64,000 nucleotides of DNA from Pseudomonas mandelii (GCF_900106065.1 NZ_LT629796.1:2702001-2766000), one strand, 5' to 3'. Shown: positions 27,875-37,732, numbered from the stretch's first letter. The notes: generated by a model not told the origin, from the sequence alone. Translations and numbers: made by a program.

Positions 27875-28504
27875 GTGAAAAACCTTTCCCTGAGCGAAGC
27901 CTTGTTCACGACCACTCAGCAAAAAGTGCTGGGCTTGTTGTTCGGCAAACCCGATCGAAGTTTTTACGCCAACGAAATCGCCCGCTGGGCTCAAGTGGGT
28001 AAAGGCAGCCTCATGCGAGAGCTGGATCGGTTGCAACAGGCAGGCGTGTTGACCCTGAGCCGCCAAGGCAACCAGACCCACTATCAGGCCAATCCGCAGT
28101 GCCCGATTTATGCTGAGCTGTTGGGCATCGCCCGCAAGACTTTTGGCATTGCCGAGCCTCTGCGTCAGGCGCTTCAACCCTTTGCCGAACAGATCACCTG
28201 GGCATTTGTGTACGGTTCAATCGCCAAGGACTCGGCAAACGCATCCAGTGACATTGATCTCATGCTGATCGGTGAAGGCCTGCACTACAGTGAAGTGATG
28301 GAGCGGCTTATGCCTCTGGAGGAGCAATTAGGCCGCGTCCTTAATCCGACGCTCTACACCCCCGAAGACTGGGCCGCAAAACTGGCGGCTGAAAACAGCT
28401 TCGTCGTGCGGGTAGCGCAGCAGGACAAGATCAACCTGATGGGGGAAAACCCTTTGGAGTCCAAGGATGGGCAGCAACGAGAATCTGGAAAACCTGTTAC
28501 GTAG
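27875..28504 (+). CDS. Winged-helix DNA-binding / nucleotidyltransferase protein
   Basis: 209 aa, GTG start. Residues about 8-75 form an ArsR/MarR-like winged helix (LFGKPDRSFYANEIARWAQVGKGSLMRELDRLQQAGVL). About 100-190 form a minimal nucleotidyltransferase of the DNA-polymerase-beta type with YGSIAKDSANASSDIDLMLIG, the GS and paired Asp catalytic motif. Such fusions often pair with a HEPN-type partner encoded directly downstream; here only a stub of that partner remains. An operator just upstream suggests autoregulation. Function (toxin-antitoxin-like or defence) is inference. Confidence 0.8.
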   Translation: MKNLSLSEALFTTTQQKVLGLLFGKPDRSFYANEIARWAQVGKGSLMRELDRLQQAGVLTLSRQGNQTHYQANPQCPIYAELLGIARKTFGIAEPLRQALQPFAEQITWAFVYGSIAKDSANASSDIDLMLIGEGLHYSEVMERLMPLEEQLGRVLNPTLYTPEDWAAKLAAENSFVVRVAQQDKINLMGENPLESKDGQQRESGKPVT

Positions 28505-28685
28505 CGGTGGGCTGAAAGCCATTCGTGTGCAGCAGCAGATGGCTGGGCTGAAATTATTACTCGTTGAAAACTGCAGTGATCGTTCTGGCCTCTTCGCGAG
28601 CAGGCTCGCTCCCACATTGAAATGCGCTCTCCTGTGGGAGCGAGCCTGCTCGCGATGGCGTCGGCATGGTCAACCATTACCCTGA
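28467..28685 (+). pseudogene. Truncated partner of the nucleotidyltransferase
   Basis: ATG at 28467 with AAGGA upstream, overlapping the end of the preceding gene by 38 nt. The first ~38 residues (NENLENLLRSGGLKAIRVQQ) resemble the start of the small HEPN-like partners that follow wHTH-nucleotidyltransferases. From about 28590 the frame runs into a REP pair and the rest is REP-encoded. I read it as a gene cut short by deletion at the REP. Confidence 0.45.
28594..28656. repeat. REP-type inverted pair (GTGGGAGCG class)
   Basis: TCGCGAGCAGGCTCGCTCCC and GGGAGCGAGCCTGCTCGCGA, 16-nt spacer, both arms perfect. It lies at the truncation point of the small partner gene. Confidence 0.88.
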
Positions 28686-28773
28686 TCGTAACGATCCGTC
28701 TCTGTGCTTGATTGATGCTCCCCACTCAACCCTCCTAAGGTGACTCCCACGACAGCGAACCCGTGGAGTGGTC

Positions 28774-30444
28774 ATGACAACAACAATATCCCCCGACTCG
28801 CGATGGACGCGGCGGCGCAGCGAAAAGCAGCGGCGTCTGGCGTTGGTCAAGGATCTTGCCGACGGTGTGGTCCTGCCCACCGACAACATCGTCGCGGCAC
28901 TGGAAGCTCTGATCCTGCCCGGCGACCGCGTGGTGCTGGAAGGCAATAACCAGAAGCAGGCGGATTTCCTGTCTCGCTCCCTGGCCAAGGCCGATCCCGC
29001 CAAGCTGCATGATTTGCACATGATCATGCCCAGCGTCGGCCGCTCCGAGCACCTGGACCTGTTCGAGCGCGGCATCGCCCGCAAGCTCGACTTCTCCTTC
29101 GCCGGCACCCAGAGCCTGCGCATCAGCCAATTGCTGGAAGACGGCCTGCTGGAAATCGGTGCGATCCACACCTACATCGAGCTCTATGCGCGGCTGGTGG
29201 TCGACCTGATTCCCAACGTCGTGCTCTCGGCCGGTTTCATGGCCGACCGCGCTGGCAACATCTACACCGGCCCGAGCACCGAAGACACCCCCGCCTTGAT
29301 CGAGCCGGCCGCCTTCAGCGATGGCATTGTCATCGTCCAGGTCAACCAACTGGTGGACGATGTCAGCGACCTGCCACGCGTCGACATTCCCGCGTCGTGG
29401 GTCGATTTCGTGGTGGTGGCGGACAAGCCGTTCTATATCGAACCGCTGTTCACCCGCGACCCACGGCACATCAAGCCTGTGCACGTGCTGATGGCGATGA
29501 TGGCGATCCGTGGGATCTACGAAAAACACAACGTTCAGTCGCTGAACCACGGCATCGGTTTCAACACCGCCGCTATCGAATTGATCCTGCCGACCTACGG
29601 CGAATCCCTAGGCCTGAAGGGCAAGATCTGCCGCAACTGGACGCTCAATCCGCACCCGACGCTGATCCCGGCGATTGAAAGCGGCTGGGTCGAAAGCGTG
29701 CATTGCTTCGGCACAGAACTGGGCATGGAAAACTACATCGCCGCTCGGCCGGACGTGTTCTTCACCGGGCGCGACGGCTCTCTGCGATCCAATCGGATGT
29801 TCTGCCAACTCGCCGGGCAATACGCGGTGGACCTGTTCATCGGCGCAACCCTGCAAGTCGATGGCGACGGTCATTCTTCCACCGTGACCCGTGGGCGCCT
29901 GGCCGGTTTCGGCGGCGCGCCGAACATGGGCCACGACCCGCGCGGTCGCCGTCATAGCACGCCGGCCTGGCTCGACATGCGCCATGACGACGCGCCCGAA
30001 GCGTTGCTCGAACGCGGTAAAAAACTCGTGGTGCAAATGGTCGAGACCTTCCAGGAGGGTGGGAAACCGACCTTCGTCGAAACCCTCGATGCAATAGAAG
30101 TGGCGAAGAAAAGCGGCATGCCGCTGGCGCCGATCATGGTCTACGGCGACGACGTCACTCACCTGCTGACCGAAGAAGGCATCGCCTATTTGTACAAGGC
30201 CCGCTCCCTTGAAGAGCGCCAGGCGATGATCGCCGCCGTCGCCGGAGTGACCGCCATCGGCCTGCGCCACAACCCGAAAGACACCGCACGCATGCGCCGT
30301 GAAGGCTTGATCGCCTTGCCCGAAGACCTCGGCATCCGCCGCACCGACGCCACCCGCGAATTGCTCGCGGCCAAGAGCGTGGCTGATCTGGTCGAGTGGT
30401 CCGGTGGCCTCTACAACCCGCCCGCCAAGTTCAGGAGCTGGTAA
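28774..30444 (+). CDS. mdcA: Malonate decarboxylase alpha subunit (ACP transferase)
   Basis: 556 aa from the ATG at 28774 (GGAG upstream; a GTG two codons earlier is possible). Coenzyme-A-transferase-like fold that exchanges the acetyl group on the carrier protein for malonyl. Conserved stretches include [20 protein letters not shown] and [17 protein letters not shown] near the middle and [19 protein letters not shown] toward the C-terminus. First gene of the mdc operon; its stop overlaps the mdcB start (TAATG). Confidence 0.95.
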   Translation: MTTTISPDSRWTRRRSEKQRRLALVKDLADGVVLPTDNIVAALEALILPGDRVVLEGNNQKQADFLSRSLAKADPAKLHDLHMIMPSVGRSEHLDLFERGIARKLDFSFAGTQSLRISQLLEDGLLEIGAIHTYIELYARLVVDLIPNVVLSAGFMADRAGNIYTGPSTEDTPALIEPAAFSDGIVIVQVNQLVDDVSDLPRVDIPASWVDFVVVADKPFYIEPLFTRDPRHIKPVHVLMAMMAIRGIYEKHNVQSLNHGIGFNTAAIELILPTYGESLGLKGKICRNWTLNPHPTLIPAIESGWVESVHCFGTELGMENYIAARPDVFFTGRDGSLRSNRMFCQLAGQYAVDLFIGATLQVDGDGHSSTVTRGRLAGFGGAPNMGHDPRGRRHSTPAWLDMRHDDAPEALLERGKKLVVQMVETFQEGGKPTFVETLDAIEVAKKSGMPLAPIMVYGDDVTHLLTEEGIAYLYKARSLEERQAMIAAVAGVTAIGLRHNPKDTARMRREGLIALPEDLGIRRTDATRELLAAKSVADLVEWSGGLYNPPAKFRSW

Positions 30445-31301
30445 TGCACGCATTCAACCTGCAACCGAAAACGCTTTCCCTGGCTGAACGGCTGGCGGAC
30501 CTGGCGGTGGACGCATTGATCGGCGAAGCGGACCTGTCGCCGAAACCGGCGTTGGTCGACCGTCGTGGCAATGGCGCTCATACCGATTTGCACCTCGGGC
30601 TGATGCACGCCTCGGCGCTGTCGTTGTGGCCTGCATTCAAGGAAATGGCGCAAGCGGCCATTGAATCTGGCGAAGTTGGTGTGCCGCTGCGTGAAGCCGT
30701 TGGACGGATCGGTCGGGAAGGGGAGCAAGCGATGCTCGCCACGACGGCTGGCGTGAACACCCATCGCGGGGCGATCTGGGCCTTGGGTCTTTTGGTCACC
30801 GCCTGCGCGCTTGAGCCTGAATCCAGTGCCGCAGGCCCGATTGCTTTGCGTGCTGCCCGACTCGCGTTAATCGACGACCGTTACGCACCACGTCCACTCA
30901 GCCATGGCGCCCAGGTTGCCCAACGCTACGGCGCTCGCGGTGCCCGTGAAGAAGCCCAACTCGGCTTTCCTTCGGTGCTGCAACGCGCACTGCCACAACT
31001 CAAACGCAGCCGCGCCTTGGGCCATGGCGAGCAGAACGCCCGGCTCGACGCCTTGCTCGCAATCATGACGAACCTGGCCGACACCTGCGTGCTCTACCGC
31101 GCCGGCGAACACGGCCTGCAAACCATGCAGCTTGGTGCCCAAGCGGTACTCGATGCGGGCGGCAGCGCCAGCCTCGCCGGTCGCCGCCGTCTGCACGAAT
31201 TGGACGAACAATTAATCGCATTGAATGCGTCGCCCGGCGGTGCCGCGGATTTGCTCGCCGCCTGCCTGTTTATCGACCGCATCGAGTCGGGAGCTTTCTG
31301 A
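30444..31301 (+). CDS. mdcB: Triphosphoribosyl-dephospho-CoA synthase
   Basis: 285 aa. It makes the precursor of the unusual prosthetic group carried by MdcC. The family motifs [19 protein letters not shown] and [18 protein letters not shown] are clear. It shares bases with both mdcA and mdcC, indicating tight coupling. Confidence 0.93.
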   Translation: MHAFNLQPKTLSLAERLADLAVDALIGEADLSPKPALVDRRGNGAHTDLHLGLMHASALSLWPAFKEMAQAAIESGEVGVPLREAVGRIGREGEQAMLATTAGVNTHRGAIWALGLLVTACALEPESSAAGPIALRAARLALIDDRYAPRPLSHGAQVAQRYGARGAREEAQLGFPSVLQRALPQLKRSRALGHGEQNARLDALLAIMTNLADTCVLYRAGEHGLQTMQLGAQAVLDAGGSASLAGRRRLHELDEQLIALNASPGGAADLLAACLFIDRIESGAF

Positions 31302-31600
31302 TGGAAACCTTATCCTTTGAATTCACCGCCGGGCAGCCGCCACGGGGCCGCACGCTGGTGGGCTGTGTCGGTTCGGGCGATCTGGAAGTGCTGATCGAAC
31401 CGGGTCAGGCCGGCAAATTGACGATCAAGGTGCAGACCTCGGTCAATGGCGCCGAACAACGCTGGCAGCACCTGTTTGCACGGATGTTCGACGGCCAGAC
31501 ACCGCCAGCGATGGCCATTGATATCCACGATTTCGGCGCGACCCCCGGCGTGGTGCGCTTGCGTCTGGAACAAGGCTTTGAGGAGATCGGTCATGACTGA
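31301..31600 (+). CDS. mdcC: Malonate decarboxylase acyl carrier protein
   Basis: 99 aa. Small carrier (delta) subunit that holds malonyl and acetyl groups as thioesters on a 2'-(triphosphoribosyl)-3'-dephospho-CoA arm. The attachment Ser is in VGCVGSGDLEVLIEP at about residue 28. It overlaps mdcB by one base and mdcD by 8 nt. Confidence 0.93.
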   Translation: METLSFEFTAGQPPRGRTLVGCVGSGDLEVLIEPGQAGKLTIKVQTSVNGAEQRWQHLFARMFDGQTPPAMAIDIHDFGATPGVVRLRLEQGFEEIGHD

Positions 31601-32444
31601 CAGTAAAGAACTCCTACACAAGCACAGCTTCGTCGAACTCGGCGCCCGGCAAAGGGCGAAAGCCTTGCTCGACCCTGGCACCTTCCGCGAATTGCTCGAC
31701 CCGTTTCAGCGCGTCATGTCGCCATGGCTGTCGCGCCAGGGCGTGGTGCCGCAAGCCGATGACGGCGTGGTGATCGCCAAGGGCAGCATCGGTGGATTGC
31801 CGGTGGTGATCGCCGCCATCGAAGGTGCATTTCAGGGCGGCAGCCTCGGTGAGGTCGGCGGGGCGAAGATTGCCGGTGCGCTGGAACTCGCCGCCGAAGA
31901 CAACCGCAATGGCATTCCCACTCGCGCCGTGTTGCTGCTGGAAACCGGCGGCGTGCGTTTGCAGGAAGCCAATCTTGGGCTGGCGGCGATTGCCGATATT
32001 CATGCGGCGATTGTCGACCTGCGCCAATACCAGCCGGTTATCGGTGTAGTCGCCGGCAGCGTGGGTTGCTTTGGCGGGATGTCGATTGCCGCCGGGTTGT
32101 GCAGCTATTTGCTGGTGACTCAGGAAGCGCGGCTTGGCCTCAACGGTCCGCAAGTGATCGAACAGGAAGCCGGGCTTGAGGAATACGACTCCCGCGACCG
32201 TCCTTTTATCTGGAGCCTGACCGGTGGCGAGCAGCGTTTTGCCAGCGGTTTGGTGGACCGTTATGTTGCCGACGACGTGGCGCAGATTCAGCAGCAGGTC
32301 GGTGAGTTACTCAAGCAAGGTTTGCCGGCACAACAACGCAGCCGTCAGGCCGATCTGTTCCTGCAGCGGCTGGCCCGTCTGGACGCCGAACCGCAAATCG
32401 AGCCGTCAGTGGTTCGCGATCTGTATCAAGGAGAGCGCTCATGA
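31593..32444 (+). CDS. mdcD: Malonate decarboxylase beta subunit
   Basis: 283 aa from the ATG at 31593. Crotonase/carboxyltransferase-like fold (GGSLGEVGGAKIAGALELAA; SVGCFGGMSIAAGLCSYLL). With MdcE it decarboxylates malonyl-S-ACP to acetyl-S-ACP. Its last four bases overlap mdcE. Confidence 0.94.
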   Translation: MTDSKELLHKHSFVELGARQRAKALLDPGTFRELLDPFQRVMSPWLSRQGVVPQADDGVVIAKGSIGGLPVVIAAIEGAFQGGSLGEVGGAKIAGALELAAEDNRNGIPTRAVLLLETGGVRLQEANLGLAAIADIHAAIVDLRQYQPVIGVVAGSVGCFGGMSIAAGLCSYLLVTQEARLGLNGPQVIEQEAGLEEYDSRDRPFIWSLTGGEQRFASGLVDRYVADDVAQIQQQVGELLKQGLPAQQRSRQADLFLQRLARLDAEPQIEPSVVRDLYQGERS

Positions 32445-33244
32445 GTTCGTATTCCCTGAGAGGTTTGAACTGGTTCAACGCCTTGAGTGCGGGCGCGAAA
32501 CCGGTCGAAGGTTTGCCCGCTTCGTTGAAGGTCGCCGACGGTGTATTGGGTGATCAGTCTGTACGGTTTATCGCGGTGGTGGCTGATCCCGACAACCGTT
32601 TCGTCCGCGCCCGCAATGGCGAGGTCGGTCTGCTGGAAGGTTGGGGCCTTGCCAAGGCGGTGGATGACGTCATCGCCGAAGACACGGATAAACCGCACAA
32701 ACGCGCCTTGGTCGCCATCGTCGATGTGCCGAGCCAGTCTTACGGTCGGCGCGAAGAAGCGCTCGGCATTCATCAGGCCCTGGCGGGTGCGGCAGACAGT
32801 TATGCCCGCGCCCGGTTGGCCGGTCATGCGGTGATTGGCTTGCTGGTGGGCAAGGCGATGTCCGGGGCGTTTCTGGCCCATGGGTATCAGGCCAATCGCT
32901 TGATTGCCTTGCGTGATCCAGGCGTGATGGTCCATGCGATGGGCAAGGCATCGGCAGCGCGGGTGACGTTGCGCAGCGTCGAAGAACTCGAAGCCCTGGC
33001 TTCCAGCGTGCCGCCGATGGCTTATGACATCGACAGCTATGCGAGTCTGGGATTGCTTTGGGAAACCTTGTCGGTAGAGCAGATCGAGCAGCCGACAGCG
33101 GCGGATCTGGCGCGGGTGACTGAATGCCTGAACCTTGCCATTGGCGATGTCGCCACCAGCGGACGTGATCTGAGCAGCCGCTTGGGCGCGACCAACCGTG
33201 CGGCATCAAGCACCGTTCGCCAATTGCTGAGAGCGCAGTGGTGA
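32441..33244 (+). CDS. mdcE: Malonate decarboxylase gamma subunit
   Basis: 267 aa. Partner of MdcD in the decarboxylase core, same fold: ALVAIVDVPSQSYGRREEAL, AVIGLLVGKAMSGAFLAHG. It overlaps mdcD (4 nt) and mdcG (GTGA). Confidence 0.94.
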   Translation: MSSYSLRGLNWFNALSAGAKPVEGLPASLKVADGVLGDQSVRFIAVVADPDNRFVRARNGEVGLLEGWGLAKAVDDVIAEDTDKPHKRALVAIVDVPSQSYGRREEALGIHQALAGAADSYARARLAGHAVIGLLVGKAMSGAFLAHGYQANRLIALRDPGVMVHAMGKASAARVTLRSVEELEALASSVPPMAYDIDSYASLGLLWETLSVEQIEQPTAADLARVTECLNLAIGDVATSGRDLSSRLGATNRAASSTVRQLLRAQW

Positions 33245-33849
33245 ATACGTTTCTGGCCCACGACCTGCTTTGGGGGATGACCCCGGAGCAGCTGCCGGTG
33301 GACGCGCCTGCATGGGCGATCGAGTCGGTCAGCGCAGGTCAGCCGGTGGTGGTTCGGCGTGCGTTGAGTGCGCCGGATCACGTCGCGGTCGGGGTACGTG
33401 GGCGGTTGCGTGAGCAGCGGTTTGCAACGGTGATGTCGATCGCTGCGATTGCTCGTCGCGTCAGACCGGAAGATCTTTGTCATGCCTTGATCGAGCGGGA
33501 TCTGCCAGCAGTACGCGCCCTCAATGATTTGCGGCCGATGCTCGATGACTTCGGTTGGGCGTGGGGCGTCAGCGGCAGCGCCGGGTTTGAATTGGCCAGC
33601 GGTGTTCAGGCGTTGCACGAGGGCAGTGATCTCGACTTGATCCTGCGCACCCCGCAACCGTTGGATCGATTGAAAGCGCAGGCGCTGGTGAAGATTCTGG
33701 ACACGGCTGCGTGCCAGGTAGACATGCAGTTGCAGACGCCTTTCGGCGCCGTCGCCCTGCGCGAATGGGCTGGTGCTGCCCGCCGGGTTTTGCTGAAAAA
33801 CGCCCGTGAAGCCTGCCTGGTGATTGATCCGTGGGAGCAAGCAGCGTGA
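33241..33849 (+). CDS. mdcG: Phosphoribosyl-dephospho-CoA transferase
   Basis: 202 aa from the GTG at 33241, which overlaps the mdcE stop. It attaches the prosthetic group to MdcC. Nucleotidyltransferase signature GVSGSAGFELASG followed by EGSDLDLILRTPQPL. GTG starts on mdcG and mdcH fit low-level expression of maturation and priming enzymes. Confidence 0.92.
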   Translation: MNTFLAHDLLWGMTPEQLPVDAPAWAIESVSAGQPVVVRRALSAPDHVAVGVRGRLREQRFATVMSIAAIARRVRPEDLCHALIERDLPAVRALNDLRPMLDDFGWAWGVSGSAGFELASGVQALHEGSDLDLILRTPQPLDRLKAQALVKILDTAACQVDMQLQTPFGAVALREWAGAARRVLLKNAREACLVIDPWEQAA

Positions 33850-34757
33850 GCAGTTTGCTGGTGTTCCCAGGTCAGGGCGCGCAGCAACCGGGCATGCTCC
33901 ACCGTTTGCCTCTCGAAACGGTGAATGAGGCCAGTGAAGTGCTGGGCGAAGACGTGTTGCGGCTGGATTGCGCCGAGGCGTTGAAATCGACAAGGGCCGT
34001 TCAGCTTTGCCTGTTGATTGCCGGCGTCGCGGCTTCACGCCAGTTATCAATGGCAGCGGATTACGTGGCGGGATTGTCCATCGGCGCCTACCCGGCAGCG
34101 GTGGTGGCGGGCGCCCTGAGCTTCAGCGATGCGCTGCATCTGGTCAGCCTGCGTGGTGAGCTGATGCAGCAGGCTTATCCTCAGGGCTACGGCATGACCG
34201 CGATCATCGGTCTGGATCTGGCGACAGTGGAAGGGTTGCTGGCGCAGGTTCACCGCGTCGATATGCCGGTTTACCTGGCCAATATCAATGCCGATAACCA
34301 AGTAGTCATTGCCGGCAGCGATGCGGCGATGAAAGCTGTCGCCGAACTGGCCCGAGGTCGCGGTGCAGGTCTGGCAAAACGACTGGCCGTCAGCGTGCCT
34401 TCCCATTGCCCGCTGCTGGAAGCTCCGGCGAAAACCCTGGCCGAAGCCTTCGCCAATGTGCAACTGAAAACACCGACATTGAGTTACCTGAGCGGCAGTC
34501 GCGCCCGGCCCGTCATCAACACCGAAGCCTTGCGCGATGACCTGGCTTTCAACATGTGCCGCGTGGTGGATTGGCGCGGCACGGTGCAAAGCGCTTACGA
34601 GCGTGGCGTACGTCTACAGATCGAACTGCCGCCCGGTGCGGTGCTGACCGGGCTGGCGCGCCGGGTGTTCGAGCAGGGCACCGTCATTGCCTTCGACGGT
34701 GCTCGCCTCGATACCTTGCAGGCGCTGTTGCGTGAGGAGGGAAGCCGCCAACCCTAG
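33846..34757 (+). CDS. mdcH: Malonyl-CoA:ACP transacylase of malonate decarboxylase
   Basis: 303 aa from the GTG at 33846. FabD-like acyltransferase: FPGQGAQQPGML at the N-terminus, nucleophile elbow GLSIGAYPAAVVAG, and AVSVPSHCPLLEAP with the catalytic His. It primes the MdcC arm with malonyl from malonyl-CoA. It overlaps mdcG by 4 nt. Confidence 0.93.
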   Translation: MSSLLVFPGQGAQQPGMLHRLPLETVNEASEVLGEDVLRLDCAEALKSTRAVQLCLLIAGVAASRQLSMAADYVAGLSIGAYPAAVVAGALSFSDALHLVSLRGELMQQAYPQGYGMTAIIGLDLATVEGLLAQVHRVDMPVYLANINADNQVVIAGSDAAMKAVAELARGRGAGLAKRLAVSVPSHCPLLEAPAKTLAEAFANVQLKTPTLSYLSGSRARPVINTEALRDDLAFNMCRVVDWRGTVQSAYERGVRLQIELPPGAVLTGLARRVFEQGTVIAFDGARLDTLQALLREEGSRQP

Positions 34758-34822
34758 ACCACCGACTCAAGCCTTCGAACAACAAAAACAACATTCGACG
34801 ATGCACTTTGAGGACAACAACA

Positions 34823-35215
34823 ATGATTATTTATGGTGTGGCGTTTCTCGCCTTTTGTACCCTGGTGGGTATTTTTGTCGGTGAACTGCTCGGCAAGCTG
34901 ATTGGCGTACCGGCCAACGTTGGCGGTGTAGGTATTGCGATGCTGCTGTTGATCGGCCTCGGCAGTTACCTGAATAAAAGTGGTTGGTTCAAAGGCAAGA
35001 CAGAGCAGGGCGTGGAGTTCTGGAGCGCAATTTATATTCCGATCGTCGTCGCCATGGCGGCGCAACAAAACGTCTATGGCGCACTCAAGGGTGGGCCGAT
35101 GGCGATTCTGGCGGGGACGGCAGCGGTGGTTATCGCCTTTGCCTTGGTGCCGGTGCTGGTACGCATCGGCAACAAGGAACCCGCCTCTGTCATTCCTCCG
35201 AAGACGGTAGGGTGA
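34823..35215 (+). CDS. madL: Malonate transporter subunit MadL
   Basis: 130 aa. Four hydrophobic segments, starting with IIYGVAFLAFCTLVGIFVGELLGKL, fit MadL, the small half of the two-subunit malonate importer. A GAGGACAAC site lies before the ATG. 65 nt after mdcH and 5 nt before madM. Confidence 0.9.
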   Translation: MIIYGVAFLAFCTLVGIFVGELLGKLIGVPANVGGVGIAMLLLIGLGSYLNKSGWFKGKTEQGVEFWSAIYIPIVVAMAAQQNVYGALKGGPMAILAGTAAVVIAFALVPVLVRIGNKEPASVIPPKTVG

Positions 35216-35220
35216 TCGCC

Positions 35221-35985
35221 ATGTACGAATCGATGATGAAGGTAATTACCGGTTACGGCCTGATCAGTGGCTTTCTGATTGTCGGCGTGACCATGTGGGT
35301 GTCCTACTGGATTTCCAATACGTTCACCAAAGGCCGCTTGCACGGCTCGGCCATCGCCATTTTGCTCGGCCTGTTGTTGTCGTATGTCGGTGGTGCGTTG
35401 ACCGGTGGCCAGAAAGGCGTGGTGGACATCCCGTTGCTGTCCGGGATCGGCCTGCTGGGCGGTGCCATGTTGCGCGATTTCGCCATTGTGGCCACGGCGT
35501 TTGGCGTCAGTGTCGATGAGCTCAAACGTGCCGGTTTTGTCGGAGTACTGGCGTTGTTCGTCGGCGTCGGGACGTCGTTCATCGCGGGTGTCGCCGTGGC
35601 CATGGCCTTCGGATACACCGATGCGGTCAGCCTGACCACCATTGGTGCCGGGGCTGTGACGTATATCGTCGGTCCGGTGACCGGGGCTGCCATCGGTGCC
35701 AGTTCCGAGGTCATGGCGCTGTCGATTGCCGCAGGGTTGATCAAAGCCATTCTGGTGATGGTCATGACGCCGTTCGTGGCGCCGATGATTGGTCTGAACA
35801 ACCCACGCAGTGCGGTGATCTTCGGGGGCTTGATGGGGACATCCAGCGGTGTGGCGGGCGGGTTGGCGGCCACGGATCCGAAACTGGTGCCTTATGGTTG
35901 CCTGACCGCCGCGTTCTACACGGCATTGGGCTGTTTACTCGGGCCTTCGTTGCTGTTTCTGATCATGCGCGGATTAATGGGCTGA
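35221..35985 (+). CDS. madM: Malonate transporter subunit MadM
   Basis: 254 aa, highly hydrophobic with about seven or eight helices; GRLHGSAIAILLGLLLSYVGG and GLMGTSSGVAGGLAATDPKL are family-like. Works with MadL in sodium-coupled malonate uptake. Last gene of the mdc-mad operon. Confidence 0.9.
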   Translation: MYESMMKVITGYGLISGFLIVGVTMWVSYWISNTFTKGRLHGSAIAILLGLLLSYVGGALTGGQKGVVDIPLLSGIGLLGGAMLRDFAIVATAFGVSVDELKRAGFVGVLALFVGVGTSFIAGVAVAMAFGYTDAVSLTTIGAGAVTYIVGPVTGAAIGASSEVMALSIAAGLIKAILVMVMTPFVAPMIGLNNPRSAVIFGGLMGTSSGVAGGLAATDPKLVPYGCLTAAFYTALGCLLGPSLLFLIMRGLMG

Positions 35986-36030
35986 TGCGCTAGAGGGTAA
36001 GCCACGCGCCCACAGGATCTGCGCAATACC

Positions 36031-36056
36031 TGTAGGAGCGAGGCTTGCCCGCGAAG
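36031..36056. repeat. Solitary REP unit (GTAGGAGCGAGG class)
   Basis: TGTAGGAGCGAGGCTTGCCC GCGAAG without an opposing partner nearby, between convergent madM and mdcR. Confidence 0.78.
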
Positions 36057-36070
36057 GGCGCGACAGGGTC

Positions 36071-36985
36071 TCAGGCCTGGCGATTGGCATACATCCGACA
36101 CTCCGCCAACAACGCCAGCAGATTCGGATCGCGCTCCTTGGCTTTCAAAAACACCACGCCAATGTGCTGCTGCAACCGATACTTTTCCTGCAACGGAATC
36201 AGCTTCACACGGTTCTCATACACCGCCGCAATCCGCCCCGGCAGCAACGCATAACCCACCCCCGAGCTGACCATGCTCAGCAGGGTGAAGATGTCGTTGA
36301 CCTGCATCGCCACCTTCGGCTCGAACCCCGCCTGCTTGAACACCCGGTTGCCGTCCTGATGCGTGGCAAACCCCTGAGTGAGTGTGATGAAAGTTTCGTC
36401 GCGCACTTCGGCCAGGTCGACTTCCGCCCGTTGGGCAAACTTCGAATCCGCTGGCGTGGCCAGGAAGATGTCATCGGAGAACAGTGGAATCTGCTCGCAG
36501 TCCGGGTCGTTGACGCTGTCGTCCAGGGACACCAGGATCGCGTCGACCTCCATGTTCTTGAGCTTGTACAGCAGGTCGAAATTCGAGCCGAGGATCAAGT
36601 CGATGTTGAGCTCGCTGCGACGTATTTTCAGGCCCATGATCAGCTGCGGCACCGTCTTCACCGTCAGCGAATACAACGAGCCGAGCTTGAAGCGTTCGGC
36701 GGAGAACCCGGCCGCTTCGCGGGTCAGGCGCACGGTTTCGACCACGTCCTGAATCAGCTTCTGGGCGCGTTCTTCCAGCACATAAGCGCTTTCCAGCGGT
36801 GTCAGGTTGCGGCCTTCGTGCTTGAACAACGGGCAGCGCAAGGCGCTTTCCAGCGAGTGAATGGCGCGGTGCACGCTGACGTTGCTGGTCTGCAACTCGG
36901 CGGCGGCCCGGGCCAGGTTGCCGGTGCGCATGAAGGCGAGGAACACCTCGAGTTTTTTCAGGGTCAACTCTTCGTCGATCAGCAT
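36071..36985 (-). CDS. mdcR: LysR-type regulator of malonate use MdcR
   Basis: 304 aa from the ATG at 36985 (MLIDEELTLKKLEVFLAFMR). N-terminal winged helix LARAAAELQTSNVSVHRAIHSLE, then a substrate-binding domain. Placement at the end of the mdc operon in opposite orientation matches MdcR, which activates mdc genes in response to malonate in related bacteria. The open frame extends 118 codons further upstream but that region overlaps the next gene's start. Confidence 0.88.
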   Translation of the reverse strand: MLIDEELTLKKLEVFLAFMRTGNLARAAAELQTSNVSVHRAIHSLESALRCPLFKHEGRNLTPLESAYVLEERAQKLIQDVVETVRLTREAAGFSAERFKLGSLYSLTVKTVPQLIMGLKIRRSELNIDLILGSNFDLLYKLKNMEVDAILVSLDDSVNDPDCEQIPLFSDDIFLATPADSKFAQRAEVDLAEVRDETFITLTQGFATHQDGNRVFKQAGFEPKVAMQVNDIFTLLSMVSSGVGYALLPGRIAAVYENRVKLIPLQEKYRLQQHIGVVFLKAKERDPNLLALLAECRMYANRQA

Positions 36986-37114
36986 GGGCGTGACTCTTGG
37001 TCGAATGGCTCGATTGTGCACGTATGCGCGGATTTGTGATCTGAAACATTGCGCTTTTAAGCTCAAGGGCTGAGCCTTGCGCCATGTTGTAACGAATGTT
37101 GAGGTGGGCGACAC

Positions 37115-37732
37115 ATGTATCACGGGGAACGATTGAACGCCTGGACGCATTTGGTCGGGGCGGTGGCGGCGATGGTCGGGGTGGTGTGGATGCTGGTGAT
37201 TGCCAGCATGGACGGCAGCCCGTGGAAGATTGTCAGCGTGGCGATTTACGGATTTACCTTGATGGTGCTTTACAGCGCATCGACCGTTTACCACAGCGTG
37301 CGCGGGCGCAAGAAAGCGATCATGCAGAAGGTCGATCACTTTTCGATCTACCTGCTGATTGCCGGCAGTTACACGCCATTCTGTCTTGTGACGCTACGCG
37401 GGCCGTGGGGCTGGACCTTGTTCGGAATTGTCTGGGGATTGGCGCTGATCGGCATCCTGCAAGAGATCAAACCGCGTTCGGAAGCGCGGATTCTGTCGAT
37501 CGTGATCTACGCGGTGATGGGCTGGATCGTGCTGGTAGCGGTCAAGCCGCTACTGGCGGCGCTGGGCAGCACAGGTTTTGCCTGGCTGGCATCGGGCGGC
37601 GTGTTGTACACCGTGGGCATTGTCTTTTTTGCGCTGGACAGTCGTTTGCGTCATGCCCACGGGATCTGGCATCTGTTCGTGATCGCCGGGAGTCTGCTGC
37701 ACTTCGTGGCGATTATGTTTTATGTCTTGTAG
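37115..37732 (+). CDS. Hemolysin III / PAQR family membrane protein
   Basis: 205 aa, seven hydrophobic helices. Conserved family residues are visible: early HGERLNAWTHLVG, YSASTVYHSV, the DHFSIYLLIAGSYTPF block and the C-terminal HAHGIWHLFVIAGSLLHF. Bacterial members are membrane proteins with suspected hydrolase activity; haemolysis is historical naming. Monocistronic, divergent from mdcR. Confidence 0.88.
   Translation: MYHGERLNAWTHLVGAVAAMVGVVWMLVIASMDGSPWKIVSVAIYGFTLMVLYSASTVYHSVRGRKKAIMQKVDHFSIYLLIAGSYTPFCLVTLRGPWGWTLFGIVWGLALIGILQEIKPRSEARILSIVIYAVMGWIVLVAVKPLLAALGSTGFAWLASGGVLYTVGIVFFALDSRLRHAHGIWHLFVIAGSLLHFVAIMFYVL

Noticed and set aside
36986..37339. N-terminal extension of the LysR regulator by 118 codons
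   Set aside because: It would overlap the hemolysin III gene start, has no homologous sequence and the LysR helix-turn-helix already begins at the ATG at 36985.
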